From Leptospira sp. WS39.C2 (GTDB lineage: Bacteria; Spirochaetota; Leptospiria; Leptospirales; Leptospiraceae): a DNA stretch of 64,000 bases. Position 1 is the stretch's first letter; each line of letters opens with the position of its first letter. Shown here piece after piece: positions 1-9,044 of this stretch. The stretch lies in NCBI RefSeq assembly GCF_040833965.1, contig NZ_CP162142.1, positions 1,575,001 to 1,639,000 of the forward strand, in the 5' to 3' direction. A model generated the notes under the pieces. It was not told the DNA's origin and did not search any database. It saw nothing but the letters and a program-made list of their open reading frames with translations. Both the position numbers and the translations under genes were made by a program.

Positions 1-594
1 GATGGACTTGTAAGGATCTATAAAAGTACTAATCCCAACTGTTGGAACTGTCACAAGGATTCCGAGAAAGAGAAATAGCACCAAACAAGTGAAAACGGAT
101 TTTGCCTCACCCAAAATCCCAAAATCTGGAGGAGGGGCTAACATACCTATATTGATTAGGACTGCGAGTAGGAAACTTGGCAAAAATAGGAAAAATAAGG
201 ACAATGCATGTAGGAAGATACACCCCATTCTGTTTCCCCCAACTGCCATCATCACTCCGATATCTCCCAGAGCATGCAGGCAATGGAAGAAAAATAAAGT
301 CATGAGTGCAAAGCTAGTAGCGTAAAAAAGAATCTGAGGAGACTTGTCAAAGGAAACGATACTAGAAAGAGACACTCCCGCGTATAAATGGAAGTGGATC
401 CTGACTGCTAGGACGAGGAAAGTAAAAACAAGAGTTCCCACTAGGCCATAGGCCAAGGAATAGAGACGATCTCGGAGGAGAAGTCGAAGGGCAAATGAAA
501 TGTAGGTGAGTTGTATCACTTCCAGGACAGAATTGACGTAAGACTCTTTTTTACCAACCAAAATAGGGAAATAGGAAGTATTCGAATTTGGCAT
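1..594 (-). CDS. FtsX-like permease family membrane protein, N-terminal part (cut by window edge)
   Basis: Reading the reverse strand from an ATG at 592-594 gives 198 codons open to the window edge. The product has about four hydrophobic segments. Residues in the middle read GDIGVMMAVGGNRMGCIF, close to the family pattern (E/D)IGVxxAxG followed by a long hydrophobic helix, and the visible end ...IDPYKSI resembles the DPxxxL close of an FtsX domain. FtsX-type permeases are the membrane half of ABC systems for lipoprotein release, cell division signalling or macrolide efflux; which one cannot be told here. No ATPase partner is visible. The start overlaps the divergent gene at 588 by 7 bases, and no clear ribosome binding site precedes the ATG, so a later TTG near 561 is possible. 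Confidence 0.6.
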   Translation of the reverse strand, partial: MPNSNTSYFPILVGKKESYVNSVLEVIQLTYISFALRLLLRDRLYSLAYGLVGTLVFTFLVLAVRIHFHLYAGVSLSSIVSFDKSPQILFYATSFALMTLFFFHCLHALGDIGVMMAVGGNRMGCIFLHALSLFFLFLPSFLLAVLINIGMLAPPPDFGILGEAKSVFTCLVLFLFLGILVTVPTVGISTFIDPYKSI

Positions 595-2132
595 TTTTTA
601 TCTTTGTAGGAGCCGCTGTGATTTTGCTTGGGTTTCTTCTGACCTTTATCATTGGACAAAGGCGGGATAGTTATGCCAAAGCCATGAGCCTTGCGACTTT
701 AGGGAATTTTCTAGATGCAAGGGCACTTGTCAGGGAAAAGTTAGAAGAAGACCACCAAAACCCTTATGGTCACTATGTGATGGCAAAAATTTATGCCATG
801 GAGAATGACCCACTCAACGAAGCCAAACACCTCGAAATCATCAAAAAAAACAATCGATACACCAAAGAAATTGATCCTGTGACGGTTTCAAACCGGATTG
901 CCGAGATTTATTATAACAAAGATTTTTTTGAAGAGGCATTTTTCCATTATCTAGACACATTACAAGTGGATAGATCAAACCCCATTGCTTGTATCCGTTT
1001 GGGATTTATGGCTCTTGGACAAAAAGAATTCAAGATAGCGGACCATTTTTTCGCAAGGATCCCTGAAGAAAAAATCAATCTCACTTCCTATTATATCGCA
1101 AAAGGTGTGATCTCCGGTGTCACTGGGGGTGGAAAAGAAAGGGAATATTTTGAAAAAGCATATAAAATTGAGAAAACACCAGTCTCAGGATTTTTATACG
1201 CACTTTCCTTATCACGAGAAAACAAACACAAAGATGCTGTCAAAACTGCTATAACCATCAGCGAACAAATAGAAGACGAATTTGTCCGTTTCACTTTATT
1301 CCAATTCCTAATGACAGAAGCCATCCTCATGCAAAATTTCCCAGAAGCATTGAAATATGGTCGTCTCTGTTTGGAAATGGCAAAACTCAATGCTTGGCAA
1401 AGCGAAATCACTGAATGTAGCATCCATTTTGCGATGATCACAACGTATATGGGTCGGTTTGAAGAAGGTGCTGAGTATTTAATTGAAGCGGAAGCCGAAC
1501 GATTGGATGACCCAGATGTCATTGCCCTTGCCAATTTAAAATATCGATTGGAACGGGGGACAGGGACTGTCGAATCCTTAACTCATGAATATGATTTAAC
1601 ACGTGAATTGAATTTATTATCAGTGAATTTGTTTCCTAACTCACGTTATTTCGAATTGAGTGGGATGCGTTCTTCCAAACCTTTTAATATCAAAGGTATG
1701 GTGGATGATAGTGGAAAAAAACTAACTTCCAAATTGGATATGTTAGGCCTCGATAAATTTGAAAAATTCATCAGTTTACCAGGAACCAATTTTAAAAACC
1801 AAGCCACACGAATGGTGATGAATCTTGGTTATCGTGTAACCAAAGAAATTTCAAATCCAGAAGCCGATGGTGTGAATTTACTTGCTTCTTCCAAGGAAGA
1901 TGTCAACAAACGGGCTTTATTCCGAGTTCGTAAATGGAAGGATGCTAAAGTATCCGATGTATTTTTACGTGAAATGACAAACCAAATGGAAGATATGGGT
2001 GCAACAAAGGGGTATGTGATTGGTAATTTTGATGTCACAGAAGCTGGGAAAAAAATCATCGCCGCTAGTAATGGAGCACTAGAAATGTATTCAGGGGATT
2101 TGTTTGAGGATTTACTCAACAAAACGATGTAA
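588..2132 (+). CDS. Membrane-anchored TPR protein with degenerate Mrr-like restriction endonuclease domain
   Basis: 514 residues. The TTG start at 588 is preceded by AGGAAG at 573-578 and gives a full N-terminal membrane helix (about residues 2-22). A GTG at 618 has its own AGGAG but would leave the helix too short. Residues about 25-330 are helical TPR-like repeats. Residues about 395-510 resemble the Mrr/PD-(D/E)XK fold: FEKFISLPGTNF, then ADGVNLLA (the acidic position) and FRVRKW where active Mrr proteins have a VQCKRW-like strand. The catalytic Gln and Lys of QxK therefore appear as Arg and Arg, so nuclease activity is doubtful. No methylase partner is nearby. The next gene overlaps its stop by one base (TAATG), which suggests coupling. 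Probably a membrane-tethered scaffold; the role is unknown. Confidence 0.7.
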   Translation: MAFFIFVGAAVILLGFLLTFIIGQRRDSYAKAMSLATLGNFLDARALVREKLEEDHQNPYGHYVMAKIYAMENDPLNEAKHLEIIKKNNRYTKEIDPVTVSNRIAEIYYNKDFFEEAFFHYLDTLQVDRSNPIACIRLGFMALGQKEFKIADHFFARIPEEKINLTSYYIAKGVISGVTGGGKEREYFEKAYKIEKTPVSGFLYALSLSRENKHKDAVKTAITISEQIEDEFVRFTLFQFLMTEAILMQNFPEALKYGRLCLEMAKLNAWQSEITECSIHFAMITTYMGRFEEGAEYLIEAEAERLDDPDVIALANLKYRLERGTGTVESLTHEYDLTRELNLLSVNLFPNSRYFELSGMRSSKPFNIKGMVDDSGKKLTSKLDMLGLDKFEKFISLPGTNFKNQATRMVMNLGYRVTKEISNPEADGVNLLASSKEDVNKRALFRVRKWKDAKVSDVFLREMTNQMEDMGATKGYVIGNFDVTEAGKKIIAASNGALEMYSGDLFEDLLNKTM

Positions 2133-2728
2133 TGCGAATCTCATTATTTAAAAAAATAATTTATATTTCTTTTTCGAGTTTCCTCCTGTTATTTTCCTCC
2201 TTTTGTATGAACCAAAAACTGGTTTTTGATAAAAGTTTACCAACTACAAAAACCATCTTCCAATGTCCTTTTCCAGTTCAAAAAGGTGTAATATATGGGA
2301 AAGGAATTTCTCATTTTGACCAAACAGTAATTATGTTTCAAATCAAACAGCTGTTACTTGATTTATGCGAAGGTCATTTTTCTCATTTATTATCCTTTGT
2401 AGATGAAACTACAGGACTTTTTGTAGATGCAAAAGGGTATTGGTCAAAAAAAGAAGTGCAGTCTGATTTATTAGATCCAAATGGATACTTTGTTTTGTAT
2501 TATTTTGACCAAGGTAAACTAGACCTTAAAAAAGGAAGTGAGGGAAATCTCACGATCCGAGATGTTTTTATCCAAGCGGGGCCAGTGTTTGTCGACTTTT
2601 ATATTGGGTCCCCTGAAGAAGTGGAAATCAAATTTCGATTCGAAACAAATCCAAAACTAGAAAGGTATTTGATCAATCCTAGTTTTATCAAAATCAAAAA
2701 CAATTGGTTTTTACACCGCATGTTTTAG
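2132..2728 (+). CDS. Hypothetical lipoprotein
   Basis: 198 residues, not recognised. The N-terminus MRISLFKK followed by a hydrophobic run ending LFSSFC gives a plausible spirochaetal lipobox with Cys25 as the lipidated residue. The rest is soluble and mixed alpha/beta in look, with no motif I can name. The ATG shares a base with the stop of the TPR/Mrr-like gene (TAATG), so the two are probably co-transcribed and translationally coupled. It ends immediately next to the convergent ruvA stop with no spacer, so no terminator lies between them. Confidence 0.7.
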   Translation: MRISLFKKIIYISFSSFLLLFSSFCMNQKLVFDKSLPTTKTIFQCPFPVQKGVIYGKGISHFDQTVIMFQIKQLLLDLCEGHFSHLLSFVDETTGLFVDAKGYWSKKEVQSDLLDPNGYFVLYYFDQGKLDLKKGSEGNLTIRDVFIQAGPVFVDFYIGSPEEVEIKFRFETNPKLERYLINPSFIKIKNNWFLHRMF

Positions 2729-3328
2729 TTATTTATTTCCTGTAATTACTAGTTTGACAATATCAGAAGCACTGAGACCTGGGTTAGACTTTTTAGCATC
2801 TGATACTTGTTTTGTGGCAGTTTTTTCATCAAACCCAAGTTGTATGAGGGCAAGTGTCGCAAGGTCCGTTTCTCGATCCACAAAACTCATTTCAGTAGAT
2901 CCTTCGTTCAAAAAGATTTCGAATTTTTTTAAGTTTTGTTTGATTTCAAATAAGATTTTTTCTGATGTTTTCCCTTTTACTTTTGGGATTTTTTCCAATG
3001 TTTTTTTGTCATCAGCTTTTGCAATTTGGTACAAATCATCGGCTTGGAAAAAAGAAAGGATTTTGAGTGCTGTGAGTTCCCCAATTCCATGTAAGGATTT
3101 GATGAGTTCAAAAAGTTCACGATCTTTTCGTGAAGAAAAACCAAATAATTTTTGACCACGGTCATTGATTGAATGGAAAGTATGTAAAAAAATTTCCGTC
3201 GAAATTTTGTCCTTACATTCTAAATGAAGTGGGAAGGGGATCATCACTTCATAACCCACACCAGACACTTCCACCACCAAACGATCGATTTCTAATTGGA
3301 GTAATTTACCACGTAAACTTGCTATCAT
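2729..3328 (-). CDS. ruvA: Holliday junction branch migration protein RuvA
   Basis: 199 residues, the usual RuvA length. It starts MIASLRGKLLQ, and VEVSGVGYEVMIP followed by the OB-fold region is typical (residues 1-65). Helix-hairpin-helix segments follow: LHGIGELTALKILSF at about 80-94 and IPKVKGKTSEKILFEIK at about 113-129. A C-terminal domain (about 150-199) with LIQLGFDEKTATKQVSDA matches the RuvB-binding domain. RuvA tetramers bind four-way junctions and load the RuvB motor. ruvB and ruvC are not in the window, so this is a solitary ruvA facing away from the divergent patatin gene. Confidence 0.96.
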   Translation of the reverse strand: MIASLRGKLLQLEIDRLVVEVSGVGYEVMIPFPLHLECKDKISTEIFLHTFHSINDRGQKLFGFSSRKDRELFELIKSLHGIGELTALKILSFFQADDLYQIAKADDKKTLEKIPKVKGKTSEKILFEIKQNLKKFEIFLNEGSTEMSFVDRETDLATLALIQLGFDEKTATKQVSDAKKSNPGLSASDIVKLVITGNK

Positions 3329-3422
3329 AGTTCAATGTTTCTTTCCCATTGTAGAAACGGAAGAAATATGACTACTCTTCTTTTGCAAAAGGTTAAAAAG
3401 GAAACAAAAGTTTAGAAAAAGG

Positions 3423-5336
3423 TTGCTTGCAGTTTTCAAAAAATCGATTACAAACTTACCTGTGAAACGAATCCGAAAATCTAAAAATCCAGCCTTAGCG
3501 CAGTATTTGACGTTAGCGGATTTGTTTAAGAACCTTCCTCATTCTGTTTTACGGGAGATGATGGCAAATACAGTTCGGGAATTTTTAAAAGGTGGAGAAG
3601 TCCTTTTTTTAGAAAATTCAGATGGAAACGATTTGTACATTTTGGCTGCAGGGAAACTTCGGTATGAAAAACGAAGTTCTGATGGGAACATAAGAGACAT
3701 TGGTGAATTCAAACGATTGGATATCATCGGAGAGTTAAGTTTGTTCACTGGGGAAAAACGATCTGCCACTGTGAAAGCAGTGAGGGATTCTGAACTCATC
3801 CGGGTCCCAAGGGATGTAGCGCTTTCCATCCTTTTGAAACACCCTGAAAGTTTGTTACAAATTACAAAAATCATAGCTGAAAGATTGGCACATGCCAAAA
3901 CAGAAACAAAAGGTTTTGTTCCGAAAGCAAAAACTTTTACCTTACTTTCTTCTCTTCCTGAAACCAAAATCCTCGATTTGGTCCATTACCTAGGAATTGT
4001 TTTTTTAAGATACGGATCATTCTATGTTGTCGACGAATCGATGTTTGCTGATCGAATGCGGGATTTAGAAAAATTAGAAGAAGTCGATAGGGAACCTTGG
4101 ATCATTCGTTTTTTCACACAAATTGAAGCCGAATACGATTATATCTTTTATATTGTAAAAGATGATGGGAAAATTAGCTCCTTTGTCGAAAGAGCACTTC
4201 GCCAGTCGGACACATTTCTTTATATCAAAGACGCAAATGCTGATCCAAATTGTATCAAATTGGAATCTCTTCTCGACAAACGTAAGTTTAGTGACAGAAA
4301 CCATATTTTAGTTCTTTTCCAACCAAATCGGGAATTTGTTAAACCAGGTACAATCAAACATTTAGAAAAAAGAAAATTCCATCGTCATTTCCATGTACAT
4401 TTAGATCGAATGGATACTTGGGAACGTTTGGGTAGAGGATTACTTGGAAAATCGATTGGACTTGCGTTAGGTGGGGGTGGTGCAAAAGGTTTTGCCCATT
4501 TAGGAGTATTAAAAGCATTAGAAGAAAACCAAATTCCAATTGATATGGTTTCTGGGACCAGTGCTGGTTCTATATTTGCGGCTCTCATCGCTATGGGGGA
4601 AACAAGTGAGGGAAGCAAAACAAAAGCAAAGGAATTTTGGGTTTCAAAAGACCTCTTAAACGAATACACAATACCAGTATTATCTTTGACTACGGGGAAA
4701 AAATACACGGAAGCCATTCGTAATTTCTTCGGTGATATCCAAATCGAGGATTTGTGGATTCCTTATTTTTCTATTGCAACTAATTTATCACATTCTGAAA
4801 TCCAAGTAAGTGAAGTGGGTAGTTTGTGGAAGGCAATTCGAGCAAGTACTTCCATTCCAGGTGTAGTCCCTCCTTTTATCGATGATGGAATTGTTTATGT
4901 AGATGGGGGAGTACTTGATAATGTGCCTGGAATTAGTTTAAAAGAGCGGGGAGTTGGCAAAGTGATTTCAGTTGATGTTTTTGGGGACATTTACCCTGAC
5001 CAAGACAAAGAATTATGTGAATACTTTGATCCAAACAAACCTGGTGTGATGACAAACCCACTCTTCCAAATGACAAACCTAATCAATTTCCAAGATATAC
5101 TAAAACCAAAATTTCCTCCCATTGGTGATATCATCATTCGATCCATCTTGGCATCTAGTAGGGAACGTATCAGACAAACTGAAAAAATCTCTGATTTGTT
5201 TTTACAAATTCCTACGAATAATTTTGGATTATTGGATTGGTTTGCTTACGAACGTTTGATTGAGCTTGGTTATATTTCTTCGTTTGAGAAAATCAAAATG
5301 AACCGCGAGAAATTTATAAATCCTTCTTTACAATAA
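3423..5336 (+). CDS. Patatin-like phospholipase with N-terminal cyclic-nucleotide-binding domain (NTE/RssA type)
   Basis: 637 residues from a TTG start; the start is uncertain because there is no good ATG. Residues about 30-150 form a cyclic-nucleotide-binding fold, with FLKGGEVLFLENSDGNDLYIL and IIGELSLFTGEKRSATVKA. A linker region spans about 165-335. The patatin domain (about 340-560) has the oxyanion motif GGGGAKGFAHLGV, nucleophile Ser380 in GTSAG and catalytic Asp494 in DGG. The family, related to neuropathy target esterase, hydrolyses phospholipids or lysophospholipids at membranes, and the CNB domain may confer nucleotide or membrane-dependent control. A putative class III cyclase lies about 6.5 kb downstream, but no link is shown. 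The gene ends just before the hairpin preceding the NlpC/P60 gene. Confidence 0.88.
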   Translation: MLAVFKKSITNLPVKRIRKSKNPALAQYLTLADLFKNLPHSVLREMMANTVREFLKGGEVLFLENSDGNDLYILAAGKLRYEKRSSDGNIRDIGEFKRLDIIGELSLFTGEKRSATVKAVRDSELIRVPRDVALSILLKHPESLLQITKIIAERLAHAKTETKGFVPKAKTFTLLSSLPETKILDLVHYLGIVFLRYGSFYVVDESMFADRMRDLEKLEEVDREPWIIRFFTQIEAEYDYIFYIVKDDGKISSFVERALRQSDTFLYIKDANADPNCIKLESLLDKRKFSDRNHILVLFQPNREFVKPGTIKHLEKRKFHRHFHVHLDRMDTWERLGRGLLGKSIGLALGGGGAKGFAHLGVLKALEENQIPIDMVSGTSAGSIFAALIAMGETSEGSKTKAKEFWVSKDLLNEYTIPVLSLTTGKKYTEAIRNFFGDIQIEDLWIPYFSIATNLSHSEIQVSEVGSLWKAIRASTSIPGVVPPFIDDGIVYVDGGVLDNVPGISLKERGVGKVISVDVFGDIYPDQDKELCEYFDPNKPGVMTNPLFQMTNLINFQDILKPKFPPIGDIIIRSILASSRERIRQTEKISDLFLQIPTNNFGLLDWFAYERLIELGYISSFEKIKMNREKFINPSLQ

Positions 5337-5341
5337 CTATA

Positions 5342-5374
5342 CTTACCATTACTACTTTTTTTAGTAATGGTAAG
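5342..5374 (+). promoter_or_regulatory. Perfect 13-bp hairpin enclosing a start codon
   Basis: The arm CTTACCATTACTA (5342-5354) and its exact complement TAGTAATGGTAAG (5362-5374) flank the 7-base loop CTTTTTT. The ATG of the NlpC/P60 gene (5367-5369) lies inside the 3' arm, and no ribosome binding site is visible outside it. As RNA this would either be an intrinsic terminator-like structure for the upstream patatin gene or a translation-blocking hairpin. The symmetry is seen directly; its function is inferred. Confidence 0.7.
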
Positions 5375-6605
5375 CACATATTTCCTTAGAACCATATTTC
5401 TTTTGGTGTTCCTCGTTCCAAGTTTGGTTTTTGCGCAGAACTTGGATGGTTTGTTAGATTCCGGTTATAATAAACAAGAAACCTTACTCATACGAAGTGA
5501 GATTCGAAAAAAAATGGGCGATAGGGCCAACCAAAAAGAAATCCAAAATACGATCGAATCCCTTCGTGTCTGGGCAGTTTTTGAATCCATGTCACCTTCC
5601 GAATTTGCACTCGAAGTGGAACGTTTTGTTATCTTACAAGACCATGGATATTCATGGGAGGAGGTGGAAGACTTAATCCCTTATTTCATCACATCAAAAC
5701 CTAACAAACATGAGATTCCTTTTCTTGGTAAATTTTATAGAGAAATGAAGTTAAGTAAAGTTACTGAAGAAGATATTTTAAATTTATTCCAAATCGCAAA
5801 ACTTAAAAATTGGAGTGGTGATTCTTTATTTGTAGCAGGAAGAATTTTTGTCCTCATGCGTAAAAAAGAGACTAATTCTAAATTGGTATTACAAGAATTA
5901 GAAAAGAAAATTCCAAAAAAAATCATTTCACTTAGTCCTGAAAAACAAAAGAAAGTTTTTAAAGAGTTTCTCAAAGATTCCAAAATGGATGAATCAGATT
6001 CCCATTGGAGTCTTATCGAAAAAGATACACTTGCTCTTTTGGTTGGGAAAAACACAATTTCGAATTTTTCAGTTTCCGACAGACGAACAGAAATTATCTG
6101 GAATGCGGAAGGTGAATGGATTACTAAAGAACGCCCAAAACTTGATCCAAATCTTATATTTATAGAAGAACAATCCACTGTGAGTTCCACAGTTACAGAA
6201 CAAATTTCCAAACGTCAACTTGTCGATCCAGTGGGTCGTTTTTGGTTAGGAACACCTTATTTGTATGGTGGTTATTCAAAACGTGGGATTGATTGTTCTG
6301 GACTAACCAAATCAATTTTGACCGATCCAAAAATTGGAATGAAAGAAAAAGGGATCCCTCGCTCAGCAAAAGACCAAGCAAACATCGGAAAGTATGTTCC
6401 GAGAGAAAAACAAGAAATTGGGAATTTGGTTTTTTTCTCTGCCTCACCTAACACTAAAAAAATCACACATGTCGGTTTGGTATTGGAAAATGGTAATTTT
6501 ATCCATGCGTCTACAAGTCGTGGTGTGGTCATCCAATCCTTACAAGAAAAGTGGTGGAAAGAACGTTATGTGACAGGTAGAGATGTCTTTATAAGTGGCA
6601 AATGA
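5367..6605 (+). CDS. Secreted NlpC/P60 family cell-wall hydrolase
   Basis: 412 residues. A signal peptide (MVSTYFLRTIFLLVFLVPSL, cut after VFAQ near residue 24) sends it to the periplasm. Residues 25-270 are a helical region I do not recognise. The C-terminal NlpC/P60 domain (about 285-412) has WLGTPYLYGGYSKRGIDCSG with catalytic Cys310, THVGLV with His368 and a third polar residue in FIHAS. Such enzymes cleave gamma-D-glutamyl-diaminopimelate or related peptide bonds in peptidoglycan. The ATG is buried in a perfect hairpin, so translation may be controlled. It overlaps or abuts the following patatin gene, suggesting one transcript. Confidence 0.9.
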   Translation: MVSTYFLRTIFLLVFLVPSLVFAQNLDGLLDSGYNKQETLLIRSEIRKKMGDRANQKEIQNTIESLRVWAVFESMSPSEFALEVERFVILQDHGYSWEEVEDLIPYFITSKPNKHEIPFLGKFYREMKLSKVTEEDILNLFQIAKLKNWSGDSLFVAGRIFVLMRKKETNSKLVLQELEKKIPKKIISLSPEKQKKVFKEFLKDSKMDESDSHWSLIEKDTLALLVGKNTISNFSVSDRRTEIIWNAEGEWITKERPKLDPNLIFIEEQSTVSSTVTEQISKRQLVDPVGRFWLGTPYLYGGYSKRGIDCSGLTKSILTDPKIGMKEKGIPRSAKDQANIGKYVPREKQEIGNLVFFSASPNTKKITHVGLVLENGNFIHASTSRGVVIQSLQEKWWKERYVTGRDVFISGK

Positions 6606-6606
6606 T

Positions 6607-7506
6607 ATGGCAAAAAAGAAAGCATTAGTTTTATCTGGTGGTGGTGCAAGAGGAGCATACCAAGCGGGTGTGTTACGGTATTTAGAAGAGATCCAGTGGA
6701 AACCAGACATCATCTGCGGAACCTCTGTTGGTGCTATCAATGCTTGTGCCATAGGTTCTGGAATGGATTCGAAAAAACTTTCGGAACTTTGGTTGCAGTT
6801 GAATCAAAAACATATCATGCGTTATTCGATTTGGAATATGATCAAAGGATTTTTTCGAAAGAAATATTATCCTTTGGTAGAAACGTATCCATTGAAAAAA
6901 TTCATCCATGAACATTTGGATTTTTCTACCTTAAACAATTCACAAACTAAAGTGATCATTTCTGCTGTGAATATCCTGACTTCTGAGCTTCGATTTTTTG
7001 AAAACCCATCCCTTCGGATCGAACACATTCTTGCTTCATCTGCCATTCCAATGATTTTTCCCTGGCAAATCATTGATGGTGAACCTTATTGGGATGGTGG
7101 TGTGATGGCAAATACTCCAATTTTACCAGCCCTTACTCACGAAGCATCGGAGATCGTGGTTGTATTACTCTCGCCTGTGGGAAGTTCTACGAGGATGGAA
7201 ACACCAGTTACAAAAGATGAAGCATTGGAACGACTCTTTGAGTTGTATTTACTTGGATCTTACAAAAGTGTAGAACAAGGTTTGGAATACCGAAAATCCG
7301 TAATGAATGGATTAACATCTATTGAGAACTTTTTTTTAAGCCTTCGTACCCAATTTACAAAGACAAAAATCTCCGTGATTGCTCCAAAACAAATGTTAGG
7401 TTTTGGAAGTATTTTGAATTTCAAAAAGGAACAAGCGGAAAAATTACTAATACAAGGTTATGAAGATGCCAAAGATTTTTTCCAAACTAAAAATAGGAAA
7501 AAATAA
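6607..7506 (+). CDS. Patatin-like phospholipase (short form)
   Basis: 299 residues from the ATG at 6607, which gives the usual start MAKKKALVLSGGGARGAYQ; an in-frame GTG at 6595 is possible but overlaps the previous gene by 11 bases. Oxyanion motif GGGARGAYQAG, nucleophile Ser40 in GTSVG and Asp163 in DGG are all present, so it should be an active lipid acyl hydrolase. It has no CNB domain or signal peptide, in contrast to the patatin 1.3 kb upstream. It follows the NlpC/P60 gene within two bases of its stop, indicating co-transcription, and converges on the FadL-like gene. Confidence 0.9.
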   Translation: MAKKKALVLSGGGARGAYQAGVLRYLEEIQWKPDIICGTSVGAINACAIGSGMDSKKLSELWLQLNQKHIMRYSIWNMIKGFFRKKYYPLVETYPLKKFIHEHLDFSTLNNSQTKVIISAVNILTSELRFFENPSLRIEHILASSAIPMIFPWQIIDGEPYWDGGVMANTPILPALTHEASEIVVVLLSPVGSSTRMETPVTKDEALERLFELYLLGSYKSVEQGLEYRKSVMNGLTSIENFFLSLRTQFTKTKISVIAPKQMLGFGSILNFKKEQAEKLLIQGYEDAKDFFQTKNRKK

Positions 7507-7512
7507 AACTTT

Positions 7513-9021
7513 TTAATTTCGTGAACTAACCATGATATAAATGGAATGGGCACTGTATTCAAATGATTGTGCAAGTGAGTTTGGGTCAATTCTGGAATTT
7601 CCGTAACCAAGTTCCCGTATGTAAGTGACAGAAACAGAAGATTTGGAAGTCACCCATGAAAGTCCCAAACTCAAACCCTTGTTCCGAGAATACTCATTCC
7701 TTGGATTTGTTCCAGACCTAGCAACCTTATAAATCACACTAGCATCTCCAGACGAGGCAGTGACTTGGTTTCCAAATGTATTTTGTAAATACAAATCAAC
7801 AGCAGATTCTGTCCACGAAACTGGTTTTGTATTCGGTTCGTTTGTATAAATCCCTCCTAATATGGAGAAAGTGTCTGCCAAATAGTATTCCATACCTGCT
7901 GCAAAATTTGTAGTGGCAAATCGAGTGAGCTCACGAACTTCCGTATCATTGACTGTGTATGTAACACGCCTTCCAAAAGTACTGATTTCATCTTGGTTCC
8001 TTCTTTGTTTATAACCAGATGTATAGATCATATCAAAGGAAGCGAGAAATCTAGATGTTGGGAAAAATGCGACACCAAATCGCATTTCCGATGTTTGTGG
8101 GATAGATGTCACAAGTTTTGGTTTTTGAGTGAGAACACCTTGTTCGATTGAAGATGCACCATCTCCCGTACCTTCAATGAAATCGATTGCAGAAGAACCT
8201 GGCCTTCTTGCCGAATCAGCATACACTTCATTGTATAAACGGTCACCACCAGTGACAAAAATCCTCCTATAACTGAAACCTAATGAGAGTTTAGGGTTTG
8301 GTTGGTATTGGATACCAAGAACTGGCATCAGTCCCGATGTCCTTCTATTATCTACATAAGAACGCATTACATAACTTAAATCTGAAAATTGTTGGAATTG
8401 GGTTCTAGATACTTCCTTAGTATCACTCATATAATACAAAGTGGCACCAAGTGATAATTTGTCATTTAAGAGGTAAGCAATACTTGGGCCAACAAGGAGT
8501 TGGTTGTATCTCTCTTTTGTATAATTCCTAGTAGAATTGATGGAAGGTGATACAAGAGGGTAGTTTACTTGGTCTACTCGGTTATAAGAATAATTATAAG
8601 TATTAACAATGGAAAAAGCAAACTTCCATCTGTCAAAATTTTTCAAAAGTCCAATAAAGTTTGGATCAAAACCTTGGTGGGTTTGGTTGTATCTTTGTCC
8701 TGGTGTGTCGATGTTGATGTAACTTCGTTTCACATCCTTAAAGTTACTAGCAGAGATCGATATACCATCGTTATGTGTAAATCCAAGTCCCGCTGGGTTG
8801 TAATAAGCACCAGAAGGATCATCCGCAATGGCAGTGAATGCGCCTGCAAGCCCTGCTGCCCTTTCTCCGTAAAACCCTTGTAAGTTATGGAAAGGTTCCG
8901 AAGGGAATAGGGAGTGTGTAAGGAACAGAAAGAAGAAGATAACTTGAATTTTTATAAAAAAATTCGTTTGGTGTGATGTTCTTGAAGGTTGTTTTAGTGT
9001 AAAAATCATATTGATTAGCAT
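7513..9021 (-). CDS. FadL/TodX (OmpP1) family outer-membrane transport protein
   Basis: 502 residues. A long signal sequence ends near LFLTHSLFPSEP. The mature N-terminus has GFYGERAAGLAGAFTAIADD followed by PSGAYYNPAGLG, the diagnostic FadL-family start (alanine/glycine hatch and NPA motif). The rest is alternating beta-strand sequence ending in an aromatic/polar pattern (YIMVSSRN). FadL proteins form 14-stranded barrels that take up long-chain fatty acids or other hydrophobic compounds. Its neighbour on the same strand is a large lipoprotein ending 24 bases upstream; the two may share a transcript. The start could be Met1 or Met5. Confidence 0.85.
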   Translation of the reverse strand: MLINMIFTLKQPSRTSHQTNFFIKIQVIFFFLFLTHSLFPSEPFHNLQGFYGERAAGLAGAFTAIADDPSGAYYNPAGLGFTHNDGISISASNFKDVKRSYINIDTPGQRYNQTHQGFDPNFIGLLKNFDRWKFAFSIVNTYNYSYNRVDQVNYPLVSPSINSTRNYTKERYNQLLVGPSIAYLLNDKLSLGATLYYMSDTKEVSRTQFQQFSDLSYVMRSYVDNRRTSGLMPVLGIQYQPNPKLSLGFSYRRIFVTGGDRLYNEVYADSARRPGSSAIDFIEGTGDGASSIEQGVLTQKPKLVTSIPQTSEMRFGVAFFPTSRFLASFDMIYTSGYKQRRNQDEISTFGRRVTYTVNDTEVRELTRFATTNFAAGMEYYLADTFSILGGIYTNEPNTKPVSWTESAVDLYLQNTFGNQVTASSGDASVIYKVARSGTNPRNEYSRNKGLSLGLSWVTSKSSVSVTYIRELGYGNSRIDPNSLAQSFEYSAHSIYIMVSSRN

Positions 9022-9044
9022 TTATTTAATGAATTGTCACAAAT

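Noticed and set aside
89..325. Possible small + strand gene at the left edge
   Set aside because: It is antisense to the FtsX-like permease frame, which has membrane helices and a family motif; the + strand peptide has no signature or ribosome site.
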